From assembly GCA_013397865.1 (NCBI GenBank), contig VZTI01001127.1, positions 248,001 through 312,000 on the forward strand: a stretch of DNA of 64,000 nucleotides, written 5' to 3'. The stretch comes from Struthidea cinerea (Eukaryota; Chordata; Aves; Passeriformes; Corcoracidae). A program made the translations under genes and the position numbers. Below are positions 1-13,100 of the stretch, one piece after another (the first letter of the stretch is position 1; each line of letters begins with the position of its first letter). The notes below the pieces were generated by a model. The model had not been told where the DNA came from, did no database searches, and saw only the letters and a list, made by a program, of their open reading frames with translations.

Positions 1-503
1 GAGGGGGAAGTTCTAGTTTTAAGAACAGCTAACCACATTTCTCTGGATTAAAAAAAAAAAAAAAACCTTAAAAAAAAAATTGTGTCATTAAAAACAAGGC
101 AGTAGATTGAAGGAAGCAGACACTGTATGTTTATGGCTGTGTTATAACCTAAGAACAAAAGAGTGATTGCAGCCTTTTGGTCTCAGATCAAAACTCCATT
201 GAACCCAAACAAAGTTGGGATGACAATGCCCATGCAAGAACAGCATGTCTGACATTCTACATGGAATATCTGGCAGGTACCGGGTGGGGTAACTACCTCT
301 CCAGGAAAGAACTGGATTTTCATTTATCAGTGTAAAATACAGCATAACTGATCTAATCTGCTAAATCTAGGAAGGAGTCTGTAATTTGGAACTCTTTTTC
401 ATTTTTAAAATTATTTTTAAATGCAAAATTTCTTTTTTATGATATGCTGGAATTGCTGAATCCCAGGCTTCAGCAAAATGGTAAAATACAAAGTGTTCTG
501 TGA

Positions 504-536
504 ACACACACACACACACAGACACACAGACACACG
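504..536. repeat. CA-rich microsatellite
   Basis: A run of (CA)n interrupted by CAGA units (acacac...agacacacagacacac). It is a simple-sequence repeat likely to be length-polymorphic. Confidence 0.85.
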
Positions 537-1917
537 TCTTTAAGAAAGAAGTTCTGCTCACCACTTTAAAAGGGATCTTTTAACTTTTTCTGCTACCTTT
601 AATCTTTTACTGCCTGTTCTTTGGCTACTGTTATGAGAAATACCAGGAAAATGAGAGAATTATTTATTGAATGAAGTATGATGGACTGAAGCTCAGTCTC
701 TTCCAAATGAATGGGAGATGTGTTGTTGGTGAACAGAGTCATGACCTTTTTCAGATATACCCTGCAGGCAGAAAGAGGAAAAGTAAATGATGATACAATT
801 TGTGAGAGACACCCCAGTGCAATGCTTTGAAAAAAAACGAAAAAAGGAGAATTTTGAGGCAATCAGAGTCTGACCACCTCTTTCCGTAGTGAGGAATTTA
901 TAAGTAATTTTGGTTAAAGGGAAAGTTTTGGGTTTTTTTGGATTTAAGCCTATGAAGCTAGCCAAAAACTTGCAATTAATTCCATACCCATCACTTCCAC
1001 AACTTCACATTTTTTCGGTACATGTCCTGAAACACTCTAAAGGAAACGTTATAGCCTATTACCCAGGATTAAGGGTTCCCTGAGCTGTGGCAATTTCACT
1101 TTTTCCCTAGATATAGTTGAGTGTATTGACTGACTTTTTTCCCTTTATATATTCCCCAAACACAAATATTTATCTTCCTGTCTGACCCAAACTCTGTCCC
1201 TTTTATGATTACTTTCAAGAACCCTCCGGGTCCAGGTCTGGATGCAGAACTTTAAGGGATATTTGTTTTCTAATACAATCACAGTTGTTGTAATATAGCA
1301 TGCCCAGATCATCAACACTGTCAGCATCATTGGCAGAGTGAACCTGAGTGGCTTTCTACTCAATCTAGAATGAATTTTCCTTGATTGAATTTATTTACTT
1401 ACATTGTGGTGAAAAAAATATCATCAAAATCCAGACATTTGAAAATAAGCTGACAGAATTGATTTAAATCAAACTATCTTCTACTCCTGCTTTTCCAGAA
1501 TTGGTGAACTAGCAACAATCGATCCTCTGGTCTTGCATCCCAGACAAATTCTATTTAACCTTAAACTCTGCTTTATAGCCAGACTTAAGGTGACTTAAAC
1601 TCATTAAGTGTTCACTAAGGTAATACTGCAGGTTCTCACTAAATTGCTGAGAATAATTGAATGCATGGCCCATAATAGAAAAACTGTAGTGTGCATTTTT
1701 AATTAAACAAATTCTCATGAATTTAAATTAAGCATACTGCGTTTAGTTAATCGACTTGAATTGAAAGGCTCGTCTCTTGAACCATTGCTTGGAACAGCAA
1801 TTAACACATCTTCTGTGCAGTCACTAGTGTGAGTAAATGCTACTCCAGGAGTGAGGGTTTAGGAGTTGCACTTACACTCATGTTTCTCAAACGATCCAAG
1901 CATGGCAGCATTGCAAG

Positions 1918-2010
1918 TATATATATATTTATAGATATTTATATATTTTTTAATATATATATATTTATGTGTGTATATGTGCATGTGTGTAAATACACAC
2001 ACACACATAA
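1918..2010. repeat. AT-rich then GT/CA simple repeat with hairpin
   Basis: An AT-alternating block (1918-1964) runs into a TG-rich arm and then a CA-rich arm. The arms 1965-1974 (ttatgtgtgt) and 2001-2010 (acacacataa) are exact reverse complements, and inner TG and CA runs also pair around an AAAT turn, so a cruciform or hairpin is possible. It is most likely a microsatellite that grew in both directions, not a functional RNA. Confidence 0.75.
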
Positions 2011-5000
2011 ATCAGAATGACATTCACAAAATCTGTCAATGTATTCAGGAGAGGTCTCATGTTGGTTTGAGCAAAGTACACACATGTGCAACCTGCTTTG
2101 GATGTAATTTGGTTGGTAGTTATCAACAACAAATCCTTTGATCTGTATTTTAACTTTTCTTCTGAAGTTTGATAATGTTTTAGATTTTCTCCCCTCTCTG
2201 TTCTCCACCTCTCTCTCTCTCCAGGGAGCACAATGCCAATTCTTTATCCCAGCTGGCAGAACTAGCACTCCCCAGTCACTCTTAGTCAGAATTAAATGTT
2301 TTCCCACTGTTTTCCACACCATAGTACCTGAGTTTGCAAGGAGTCTAGCCCATACGGTAATTTTTTCCCCCAAGTTTCTGAATCTTTCTGTCTTGTTCAA
2401 GTAATTTATCATAATTTCCTTACAAGAAAATTAGGCATTGCTCCATGCTCCAGCAAACTTCAGCGAATGGTGTCTCTGTAACACTCAGACACTAGAGTGG
2501 CAATGTCACACAACAAAGCTAGCCATGTTCTTGAGACTGACTACCCTTTAGGGTCTTTAGGGAACTCAGGAGATTCCCTGTTCCCTACATGCAGATACTG
2601 CTTTAAATATTTTGGCAATCAGGCAGCACAACTTGAAGGGCTTACTTAGTTTATAGAAAAATACAAGGTCAACGTCAAGCCAAGTCCTAAACATTTAGTT
2701 ATGCAATCGTTTGTTAATATGCAAAGTTTCTTCAAAATCTAATCTACTGGCCATAAATAGGTCTTTTGATCTACCAGTGCTTAGTGTTTTGGTACAAATA
2801 TTTGTCTTATTGGACCTGATAACAAATACATCAGTGTCCCAGAAGTAACGTGCATGTGCTCTGAAAAGCTGAGTTAGACAGACCAACAGGTTCTAGGTTT
2901 AGTTACATGATTCACTAATTCATATAATTGTCCATTCCTGCATTTTGGGTCTGACTCTACAAAAGGAACCCTAACTTCCTGTAAAACCCATGGGAACCCT
3001 GATTGGAGAATCATTATTCTGTTTTACTGAAACATAAGAATTGGGAGATAATCAATTGACATGTCAGGGAGGTGATACAAAACGAGACATAACATTTTTT
3101 TCCTTATAGTACAAAGAGACAAATTTTTTAAGAGCCAGTGATCAATGGACCACAATTGAATTAGGATCCAGGAAGAGCACATGCAGGGTAAGAACACCCA
3201 GCAAGCAAGCCAATATAGCCACTCTTTTCAGCTGCTTGTTTTGCAGGTTCAAAGAAGGACTTTACCTGAACTCTTAGGCACCTACTGGTACTGTAGCTGC
3301 TGTTTTCCAAATGCACAACTGCAAAGTTGGGAATCATGAACTAGTACTGACTGGAACAAAATAAAGACAGTACCAGTATCTTTTCCGTCCCTTCAATAGC
3401 AGCTCTTTGAGCCATTTACTGTTGCTTGTGGAGCTCTGCTCACTTCACCGTGTCTCAGGACTGAAATTTGCTCAATTTTTTCTCTCTAAAGACCCCAAAT
3501 CACACTGCTTTTTCTCCTATAATACTCTTAAATTATTTTTCTGTCTGGTCTAAGGGAAAATCTCACTTCATTTCAGTCCATAACAAAGTTCCCTTGAATT
3601 TTAGTGGATATAGAATTTCACTTTGATTTCTATATGCTTAACCTTTGCAAGGTAGTTAACTCTATACATGTAGGTAGCTTCACTGCACTCAAGGATACTA
3701 ATCTAACTGTACAGGCCTTGCCACAATTTTCCTTCCTTTGTTATATTATTTAAGTGTTCTGCACATTGACATCTTCCTGTCAAGTGTCCAGTGTCAGTCA
3801 TCATTGCAGAGGAACTACAACAGGTTAAACCAATAATTCATTCTGGAAGTGTGAAGAACTTCAGGGTATTAAATGTGAACCTGTTCATATGGCAACTGAT
3901 GTGTGGTCCTTCCATTCAAGCTGTCCTCTGATGGAGCACCAGTAAAAAATCCTGAACATTTGGTTTATTTAATGAGAGGCTAATCTTATTTGGAAATTTT
4001 CCAGACAACTTGGTTTCTTCATTTATTTATGCATAGCTCATTTCGTTTAGTAATAAAAATAAATGAAAACAAAACTCTCATAAATGTGCAGATAATGCAT
4101 GAAAAAGTAACCCACTGAATCCAGCTCCCAGAAAACTAAGCTGAGAATACAACCCACAGGTTGTGTCTTAAAAAGTCAGCTAATGGACAGTCTTCCCCTC
4201 TGACTTCCATCTCAGTGCCACAAAAAACATGACACATAATTTCTCATACCTATTTTTTAATCCACATTGCTCCCTTTATGGTTTTTATAATCTCTTGAAG
4301 TTTTCTTTTGCACTTTCTTCCTTGAATTTATTTGTTGATGAACAGAACTTAAGAATAGGAATAGCACAAGTGACTGAAGAATTTGAAAGAAAGGAAAGCT
4401 GTCAATATAAAGTAATGGAGCGATGCAGATATCATTAATGGAAACTGCATTAAGCCAGAAGAAAATACAACTGATTTTGGAGGTTTGGATGGGTTTACAG
4501 TGAGTTGTGCACATGACCTGGCTCCAGTTGCCGAGCTATCACCGTCACCCAGCATCTTGTGCACCTTCTAACCACCTTCCTTCTTCAGGTGCTCCAGGAA
4601 ATCCAAAACCAATTCATTACAGGACCAGGCAGCTCTCAACCACCTCTAGCAGACTTGAGTCTGATGGACCAGAGTCTTGTCAGTTTTGTGTGTTGCGCCC
4701 AATGTCAGAATTGGATGGCTGAAGGACAGAGGTGAGAAGATGACAGGGAATTGTGGCCCACAGTGCAGGTTAGTTTCTCTGGTTCCTGTCAGAATTGGAA
4801 AGGACAACTTCAGAGTGATTTTCTGGTGACTGTTTTAGGTCTATTCATTGCAAGCTATGGAGTTTCTCAGCTGCTTTGTAACAGTAAATCTTTGTTCTGC
4901 TGCTTTTACCTTTTCCTCAGCCACAACGGCCTGCTCTGCTCTGTCCACTTTGCAGGCCCATTTTAGGCTATTTGTATAACAAGAATACTTTGTAGGTCAG

Positions 5001-7319
5001 GGCTCTATCCATTTTAGGGATTATAAACCAGAACAAAGATAGAAATAAAGAGAAAAGGAATCAAAGGGAATTGTCACAGATGAGAAGTAGTAAAAGGAAC
5101 AAACTTTTTCTCCCTATCTATAATTGACTGCAGAACAAAGTCAGAGTGGTTTTGGTAACCACGGGGTGTAACAATCACGCTTGAGGTTAAACCTATTTTG
5201 CTGAGGACAGCAGGACAATCTACCTGAGTGTCACATTTGTAATAATGAAGTTTTAGAGGAGTCATTAAAGACTAAAAGAGCATTGGAATGTTGGTACCGG
5301 ATTCCCAGCCAGGCTAAAGACCAGAACCGCAGGTGCAAAAAGATTTCCACTACATCACAACACAGCATTTTAGAAAGGGCAATACTTTTCCCTAATAGGC
5401 TGTTCACCTATTGGGTGTTTCTCAGCATCCTAATGCTCTTGCCACTTTGAAAAAGACCTAGTCAAAAAAACTTACTTCTTGACTAATAATTTCAGTAAAG
5501 TGTTTTTTCAAAGATACTTTAGTTCAATATTAGCAGTTTGCTTGAACTGGTTCTTAACCTCTCTCGGTTTCTACCTCATTGTCTGGGGTCCATGTTAGTC
5601 TTCTGTATTCCTAAATTTGGAAGTGTAATTGCATTCCCAAAACCCTTCCTGTCTCACAATAGGGCCAAACTGTCTCCTTCTGTTCTCCCATGCAGGCTCT
5701 TGCCCTCTGAGTCCTCTTAACAGCTAAATGTTGGCTTCCAGTTTCCATCAGAGCTGCTGAGGGAAGCTGGCTAAGGAAAAGGAAATTGCAGACCATACAG
5801 CCAAACTAGAGAGTGCAGACTTGGAGCAGATCCTAGAAACATAGCTTGTTACAGGCAGCAAACAGGTATAACTTTTTACATACAGTCAAGTACACACAGC
5901 ACAGCAAACCAGGTTGCTTACCTGGGCTACAAAACCAGGTCATTGGAAAGAACATGGAGGCTAAAAGGGCTCAGAAGGGTGTTTACACCTATCCACAACC
6001 ATTCTTGGTAGTTCCAGAAGGAATTTTGGGATGTGGGTAGGTTCTCAGATGGGGTGCAGAGGATAGACTACAGATAGACTGTGGAAGCTGGGCACACGTG
6101 GTGTTGAGGTGGCAGGGAACAGAGAAAGACACGACAGCTCTAGCTGGGAGCTTATATCTCTCTCCTCCACAATGTTTCAGGAAATGATCTGCAGAGGGTC
6201 CAGGTGAATAGAAATTACAGGTTAAATTATGATCTAGGTGATGAGAAATTTTAAATTAAGCTGTATTAGAAATTTTGTATTAGAGTACTTATTGATTGTA
6301 ATAAATTTTCTGCTGTAAGAGTCATAAAGATAAAGAAAGTTATCTTTATTCCGCTCAGAATAAAAAACTTCAATTGCAACTATAATTTAATGCAACCATT
6401 ATTCTGCCAAGGATCCCTAAAAGAATCTGTTCATCTCCTCCTCCATGTTGGAGGACAGCATTGTCCACTTCAGCCTCTTGGGGGCTTCACCAGCACAAGC
6501 TTCCCACCTCCCACAGTTAGGTCTTTCATTCCACAGTGCCAAATCTCTACAAGTGGTGAATCCCTGGCATTTCACTTGCTAGGACATATATTCTACAGCT
6601 TAGAAGATGAACCAAAACTAAAGGGAACCCCCTGCTCCTACCTGAGCCTGTGACATGAGGGCCTGCTACCTGCACTGGAGCCATATTTGTTATTCAGAAA
6701 AAAACCCCTAAACAATCAAATCACTCTCCCAAGATAAAGTTTAAACGTTCAGGCTCTGATGTGTTTCAGTCCTAACAGCTGATGGGTGAAATCTGTGGAG
6801 GAGGTAGGCAGCTGAACAGACATGAGCAGTAGTAACTGTATTTTTGAGGCAAATGATCTGATCCGAATGTACTAAACTTAGAATTGTTACCACAGCTTAC
6901 CAGGGGTTTAAATATCAGGGGCTGCTTATGCCCCATATTTCTCCCTTCCAGCTGCTGAATTTTCCTTAAGCTGGCAGGCCTGCAAACCATTCCCAGAGAT
7001 GTAGTAGCTGCTCAAGAAGGTGCAGAGACATGCTAGCTTGCACTCAACAAATGGAAATCCTATGTGGACCACAGAATAATTCAGTTTCATGGGGAGTTAA
7101 ACACTGGTGGGTTTGAAAAACAAGGTTAGTTGCTTATAACCTAGGCCTGGTAGAGAAGGCTTAATCTTCTGTTAGCCTGCATCATGAATGATTTCATAAC
7201 ATTTTAATCACTCTTGCCCTGAACATTAACTCTGAGGACGACATCTTCACACGCTGCAGCTTCTTATCACCTGTTTCTCTGGTTTTTTGGCTGTATGTCC
7301 CTATACAGCATTTGAGGAA

Positions 7320-8400
7320 GAGACACTGTGGAGCAGCGCACCGCCCCTGTGTCCCTCCATCGATCCGCTGTCCCTTCACCGCACCGCTTCCACGGTGCCT
7401 GCACAGCGGGAGCCTTCGCGGAGTCTTTGTGTCGCGCCGTCTCACACCGCTCGTCTGCCCCGTCCCGTGTCCCGTGTCCCGTGTCCCCTGTGCCCCGTCC
7501 CTGCGCGCAGCGCCGGGCAGCGCCGGGCGCGCTCACCCATAAGGCGCGTCCCCGCTGCCGCAAACCCCGTGCGACCCCGCGGTGACAGCCCCGGCCGCGC
7601 TGCGGGGCGGCCCCGCGCTGCCCCCGCGCCCCGCCCCGCGNNNNNNNNNNNNNNNNNNNNNNNNNNNNNNNNNNNNNNNNNNNNNNNNNNNNNNNNNNNN
7701 NNNNNNNNNNNNNNNNNNNNNNNNNNNNNNNNNNNNNNNNNNNNNNNNNNNNNNNNNNNNNNNNNNNNNNNNNNNNNNNNNNNNNNNNNNNNNNNNNNNN
7801 NNNNNNNNNNNNNNNNNNNNNNNNNNNNNNNNNNNNNNNNNNNNNNNNNNNNNNNNNNNNNNNNNNNNNNNNNNNNNNNNNNNNNNNNNNNNNNNNNNNN
7901 NNNNNNNNNNNNNNNNNNNNNNNNNNNNNNNNNNNNNNNNNNNNNNNNNNNNNNNNNNNNNNNNNNNNNNNNNNNNNNNNNNNNNNNNNNNNNNNNNNNN
8001 NNNNNNNNNNNNNNNNNNNNNNNNNNNNNNNNNNNNNNNNNNNNNNNNNNNNNNNNNNNNNNNNNNNNNNNNNNNNNNNNNNNNNNNNNNNNNNNNNNNN
8101 NNNNNNNNNNNNNNNNNNNNNNNNNNNNNNNNNNNNNNNNNNNNNNNNNNNNNNNNNNNNNNNNNNNNNNNNNNNNNNNNNNNNNNNNNNNNNNNNNNNN
8201 NNNNNNNNNNNNNNNNNNNNNNNNNNNNNNNNNNNNNNNNNNNNNNNNNNNNNNNNNNNNNNNNNNNNNNNNNNNNNNNNNNNNNNNNNNNNNNNNNNNN
8301 NNNNNNNNNNNNNNNNNNNNNNNNNNNNNNNNNNNNNNNNNNNNNNNNNNNNNNNNNNNNNNNNNNNNNNNNNNNNNGGCTGCACTTTGGAAGAGGTGCA
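7320..8400. promoter_or_regulatory. NREP: CpG island, probable NREP promoter, interrupted by assembly gap
   Basis: From about 7320 the sequence changes abruptly from AT-rich to very GC- and CpG-rich, with CCGCCCC-type Sp1-like boxes near 7620-7640 and a short GTCCC tandem near 7465-7500. It then enters a run of N. It lies about 1.7 kb before the NREP start-codon exon and on its 5' side. This is the expected position for a CpG-island promoter serving that gene on the + strand. The transcription start is not visible and is probably inside the gap. A bidirectional promoter cannot be excluded. Confidence 0.7.
7641..8377. other. Assembly gap (737 N) inside the CpG island
   Basis: Positions 7641-8377 are all N. 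The left flank is extremely GC-rich (CCCCGCCCCGCG), typical of bird promoter sequence that drops out of short-read assemblies. Any first exon of NREP probably lies here. Open frames drawn across this interval are artefacts of the unknown bases. Confidence 0.98.
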
Positions 8401-8499
8401 GTCATTCTTACCCACACCCCCTACCCTCTCTCCACTCCCCCAACTATAAATTCCCTTCTGTAGCATGCTGCCCTTTTGTAATCCACATTTGTGTTTCAG

Positions 8500-8547
8500 A
8501 TCATGTAGAAAGGACAGAAAGTGAGCAGGGAGCGGGGGCTTTTGTCT
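8500..8547 (+). other. NREP: Candidate NREP 5'UTR exon or end of exon 1
   Basis: The block is preceded by a pyrimidine-rich stretch ending in tgtgtttcag (to 8499) and followed by ctGTAAGT (GT at 8548-8549), a near-perfect donor. It could be a 48-nt internal non-coding exon. Alternatively it could be the 3' end of a longer first exon beginning in the gap, because only the donor is needed in that case. It contains ATG immediately followed by TAG at 8503-8508. There is no transcript evidence, and the call rests only on splice motifs and position between the CpG island and the initiator exon. Confidence 0.35.
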
Positions 8548-8579
8548 GTAAGTATATGCAATTCCAATCCACAGAATTT

Positions 8580-8672
8580 TATTTTTTTTAATTAACTCCC
8601 TTTCTCTCTCTCCCTCTCTCTCCCCCCCTCTCCCCCTTTCCGCTTTCTCCTCTCTCTGTTTCTTTTAATTTC
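8580..8672. repeat. Pyrimidine-rich (CT)n tract
   Basis: A long run of T and C (ctctctctccctctctc..., then ccccccc and ccccctttcc) with almost no purines lies in the presumed first NREP intron, just downstream of the CpG island. Such tracts near promoters can form triplex DNA or bind GAGA-type or PTB-type factors. Here it may simply be a simple repeat. Confidence 0.8.
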
Positions 8673-10038
8673 TTTTTGATTTCTTTTTGTCCTTAGCCGG
8701 ACTTTGCTGCAGCTTGGCTTTCCCCTCTCGGTGCACATTTCCAAACAGGCTGTTATAAGGAAAATGAGAAAACGTGCAGTATTTGTATCTAACTCTTTGT
8801 CTCTGTGCTTTAAGGCTGGATTTCTAGGCTGAGGATTTTTCTGCACACATGCAAGGGGAGATGAGAAGTGATTTTCTAAAATGTTTTCCTTTTTCTGGGT
8901 TTTGCACTCTGCAAACACCAACATGCATTTTTGAACCTAATGCACTTGGCTTTGTTAGCATGCATGCAGGGCTCTAGGATAGGTTTATCATCTCCTTTCT
9001 TCTCCCTTGTAAAACGAATCTCCCTCTTCTCCGCCCTGACACTGGATTCCTCTCAGGCTGCTGGGGTTTATTTTTAGAAAGCAGTCATTCTTGCAACAGC
9101 CTTCTGCATTTTTGCATGTGCAGCAGATAAATTTTGGGTGGTTCTTTTGAGAAAAAAAACCACCACCACCAACAAAAAAACCCAAACCCAAAACAAACCA
9201 TATTTTGCTGAACATGAAGTGACGTGCTGCTTTTTTCAAACGTTTCTGTGTGTGTTTATAGATATATGAGTTTGCAGTGTTAAATCCAATATGTATTGTG
9301 TGTTTGTGTAAACATATGACTCATATCTAATTCTATTTCATACATACATGCTATAGGTAAGAAATATGTAATCAGTAGAAGAGAACTTTAATTTTTGTTG
9401 CTATAAGAAAGCTGATAAAGGAGGTATGCTACAAATTCAGTCCATTAGGAGAGTGATAATTTAAGGTAAATGAGGTAGGACCTACTCTTCTTTTTTTTTC
9501 TCTCCGTGTTTAAAATAGGGGGTGTGTGTGGAATAGAGAGAGGGAGAAAACTGGAGGTTATGTAATGCAGTGCCATTTCCAAAAATACCTACTCTCTGGG
9601 CCGTTACATTGTGTTATACTTGTTCCTTGACTGCAAAAACCCACACTTAGTAGTATGCCTGGGAACAATGGACCACAAATTACAGTAAACATAGAGTGAC
9701 AGATTTTTGTCCTCTTGACTGATTTTTACCTGTGTTAACCATTACGTATGGGGCTCTTCAGAAATGTACCCAGTGCTAAGAATAGCATAGGGTTCTGCAA
9801 ATCCAGGTACCAGGGATTCCTTTGTCCTATATTTAAGCCTACAGACCACTGAAGTGCAGAGATGCATGATATATAAGCATATGTGTGGTTAGAATAATTT
9901 GCATGACTTTAATCTTAACCACTGAAGCTTATATTTGGTTCACTCACTGTTACGCTGACAAAAACATACCTTTTGAATATTGCGACAGTCGGAATTACTT
10001 TTCTTTTTCATTTTTAATTTTTTAAAAATTGTTTTCAG

Positions 10039-10101
10039 ATTGTTCTCCTTGTGCTACTTGAGAGAAACTGCAATCCCAAGACTTAACAGAACCTAAAAAT
10101 G
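10039..10101 (+). CDS. NREP: NREP exon with the start codon (Met only)
   Basis: A T-rich tract ends in gttttcag at 10038. A 63-nt exon follows, ending AAAATG at 10101, directly before the donor GTAAGAAT. The only ATG in the exon is its last codon (10099-10101), so just the initiator Met is encoded and the phase is 0. Joined to the next coding exon, the start context is AAAATGG, with A at -3 and G at +4, a strong Kozak match. The rest of the exon is 5'UTR. The same layout, a lone Met followed by a 26-codon exon, fits the mammalian P311 protein, whose second to 27th residues align with the next exon. Confidence 0.85.
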
Positions 10102-13100
10102 GTAAGAATTAGTTGCTTTAGCAGAGTATCAATAATTTTTTGTGTCAATATGAACCTTATTTCCCTCTTTCCAATACTCATTTATAAATAGTACCTTTAT
10201 ATGACATATTTTTGAGGCTATGGGGATTTGCCATACAATAACTGATGTACTCTGAAAAGCTCCTTATGTTGCATCTTTTATTTTCTTGCATTTTTTGAAT
10301 AAAAATCTGAAATCCCTTTCTGTGCAGTAAGGCTTATTTAATTTAAACAAGAAATATTTAAGTTATTGTGAAAAATACACATCATAACACCGGTAGCAAT
10401 GTATGCAGACAAAACAATATCCAGTAATGCCAACACTGACACCTTTCTCCCAAAAAGAAGAAATAGGTCATTGCACCTTGTAAGTGAAACAGATTTAATG
10501 TTAGTCTGTCAGGGAAGTACATAAGGTGCAAACTAAATTCTCTTATTAGGTTAACCTTCTGAAAACACTACCATTCTTTGTGACATGGATCTGTTCCAGA
10601 AAAAGTGTCTAGGCCTCAAATCTGACTGAACTTACAGGCACTTGTTTGCAATGTGTTTAATGAACAATAACCCATTTCCTTCAGTGCTAATTGTGTTTGT
10701 ATTTTTATTGATTAAAGCCCATTTGTTAGACTTTGAGATGCCACTGGTGACAAACTCTGATTTTAAGGATATGCATGTAAATATGGTATTCTCTGAGGAC
10801 TGTCTCAGAATCAGCAGGACAAAGGTAACAGGTTTTTTTCAGAAAAAGCACTCAAAGTAGGCAGATTTAGTTTAGATGGTTTGTTATCCTATAGCATTCT
10901 TAGCTGAGGATGTAGCTATCACTGAAGCATATCTAAATACATGTGCTGGCAAAAATGTGATGTATTTAGGGTGCTGCATGATAAAATCATGATCAAACCT
11001 CTGTTAATTAGTATTGAGCAATGCTTTAAGTAGCATTGTATAGGGTATACATTAGCATAGAATATTTTCCCCAGTGTGAGGTTCTGAGGGACATAATCTT
11101 ATGAAGATTGGGTTAAGTTAATTGCATAAATATTATCCCTGTCTGGTTCTTTGGGGTTGTTTTGATATGGGGGAGGAGGGATGATCAAAGAATGATTAAA
11201 ATAAGCAAATACGTACTCTGTTATAAAGGCTTTGTTTTTGTTTTTGGCTCCTTGTTTTATATCATTCCTATCTGCAAAAATAAACTTGCAAATTCTGGAG
11301 TTTTAGTCTATTCTGGAACCTACTTTCATCAAAGTGCTTTGCTCATCTGTGTATAAATGAATAGATGGGGTGGGGAATTAAAAGGGAAATGATTCACTTA
11401 AACTGTGAATAGAAATCATGTTAAAATACATGTTGTTCACACAACTGTGGAATACTGGATAAGGCAACTGTTTTCCTACCAACAACAAGGTGACAATCAG
11501 CCCACATTTTAGATGTTATGCAGGCTGCTATGTGCAATATATGCCTATCTATGGAACAAAAGATTATTTTAAGTTTAGTTAGGCATAAAATAGCCACTGA
11601 TTTCTACCAGCAGATGGTTCTATAAATCTAGCAAGGTTCCTGTAGTAGTCAATGAAATCAGTTTTGTAAAGCCAGTCTCTGGGCCAGAACATAAAATACA
11701 ACTTAGAGCAATCCAAATGCAAAAACTAAAATGTTGTTACCCGCCTGTCTAGTCCCATCGTTTGCTTTGCAGTGTAACATAAATACAAACCTCATTTAGC
11801 TGTTTGTATAAGCCCCGCTTCTTTTTTGTGATCAGAATTAAACTGTACGATTAGGTTTTACCCCAGCTTGCAAGATTGTTTTAGATGTGATACTTGGCAG
11901 AATCCCTTCTCCTACCACCACCTTTTTTCCCCCTTTCTTTCACTCCTGGCACACTAATATTGAACGTAATTCTAAGTCAGACCAGTGACACACTTTCCTT
12001 GCAGTAGTGGACACACTTGTCTTTGGCATATTTCTTGTATTAACTGCAAGTATCTCTCTAACCATTCTAATTTGTAGGAAATACTCTTCTTTGCATACCA
12101 ACACTTTCTACACATTGAAATACATGACAATAAAAGTTCTTAATTTGTTTTTAATATCACAGTATATGCAAAGGCTCTACCCTGCTCTCACTGGTCAGTG
12201 AAAACTTAGCTATTGTGTTTCACTAGACTGAGATAGACCTTAAAAATGGTGGGAAATGGCCTCTCACTCCTTTGCCAGTCTGAAAGTTCATTAATTATTT
12301 AGCTAAGCTTACAGTAAAATTTGAAGTGACTAGAATAAACTTGTTAAGTGAGAACAAATGAATTCTTGGTTTAACTTCACTGTCTTACCCTCTTAGTTTC
12401 CTGATGTTCTTTTCTCATAAAATGTTTCTTAAACATTTTAAACAGTAAAAGCAAGTTATTTAACACATTAGTTTTCAATGCTGCTTCTCCTTTTCCCGGA
12501 CTTGGAATTAGAATTACCTGGTTAATTAATCAATCTTTCTTGCACCTCTTTAATAATAATATCCTCAATTTTAAGAGAAACAGAAAAGCAGAAGAGTGCA
12601 CTTTCTATTATTCCTATAATTTTAACTCATGGAAATTTTGAGCCATCTTACACAAGAACATTTGCCATTTGAGGATCTGTCCTTACTTCTGCATAATGTA
12701 TTTCCTCAAGTGTCTACTTGAAGGAGGAAAGAGCCTTTTATATTTATGTGCAATGTATAAAATCCTGAGGTGAATTAAGTGCTCTTTTAATTTGAAATGC
12801 TAGAACTTCTGTATACTACCTTCATGGCAAGTGCTGAGTGTCATGAAATACAAACTAAAATTTTAGTGCTAACTAGGGGGAAAAAAGGGTTCTAACTAAA
12901 AAAGAACTTACAAAAAAAATTGGTTTTAAATTTTCTTCTGCCCCATCCAATCATTGAAAGTGATCCAATTGTTTAAATAAAGGAACTTGTTAGAAGAGTG
13001 GGAGTAAGGAAGTCTTAATTCCAGTTTTCTGTGACCTCAAAGAAGGCTTCTACCAAAACCAGGAAAGGGTTGAGTTTTGTGTTGTTTGTTTGTTTTTGTT

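Larger units (their letters stand above)
1..7280. other. Upstream non-coding region, no gene recognised
   Basis: This AT-rich stretch lies 5' of the NREP CpG island. The open frames in it are short (at most about 157 codons), have no recognisable domains, and lack paired splice signals with protein-like composition. It contains A-tracts near 51-80, a CA microsatellite near 504-536 and an AT/GT-rich hairpin near 1918-2010. It may hold distal regulatory DNA or alternative NREP 5' exons, but none could be pinned down by reading. Confidence 0.5.

Noticed and set aside
1939..2412. 157-codon minus-strand frame
   Set aside because: It overlaps the microsatellite and has random-like composition, with no domain or splice context.
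7267..8591. Open frames of 290-434 codons on both strands
   Set aside because: They are open only because they run through 737 unknown bases. The flanking real sequence is CpG-island and has no protein features.
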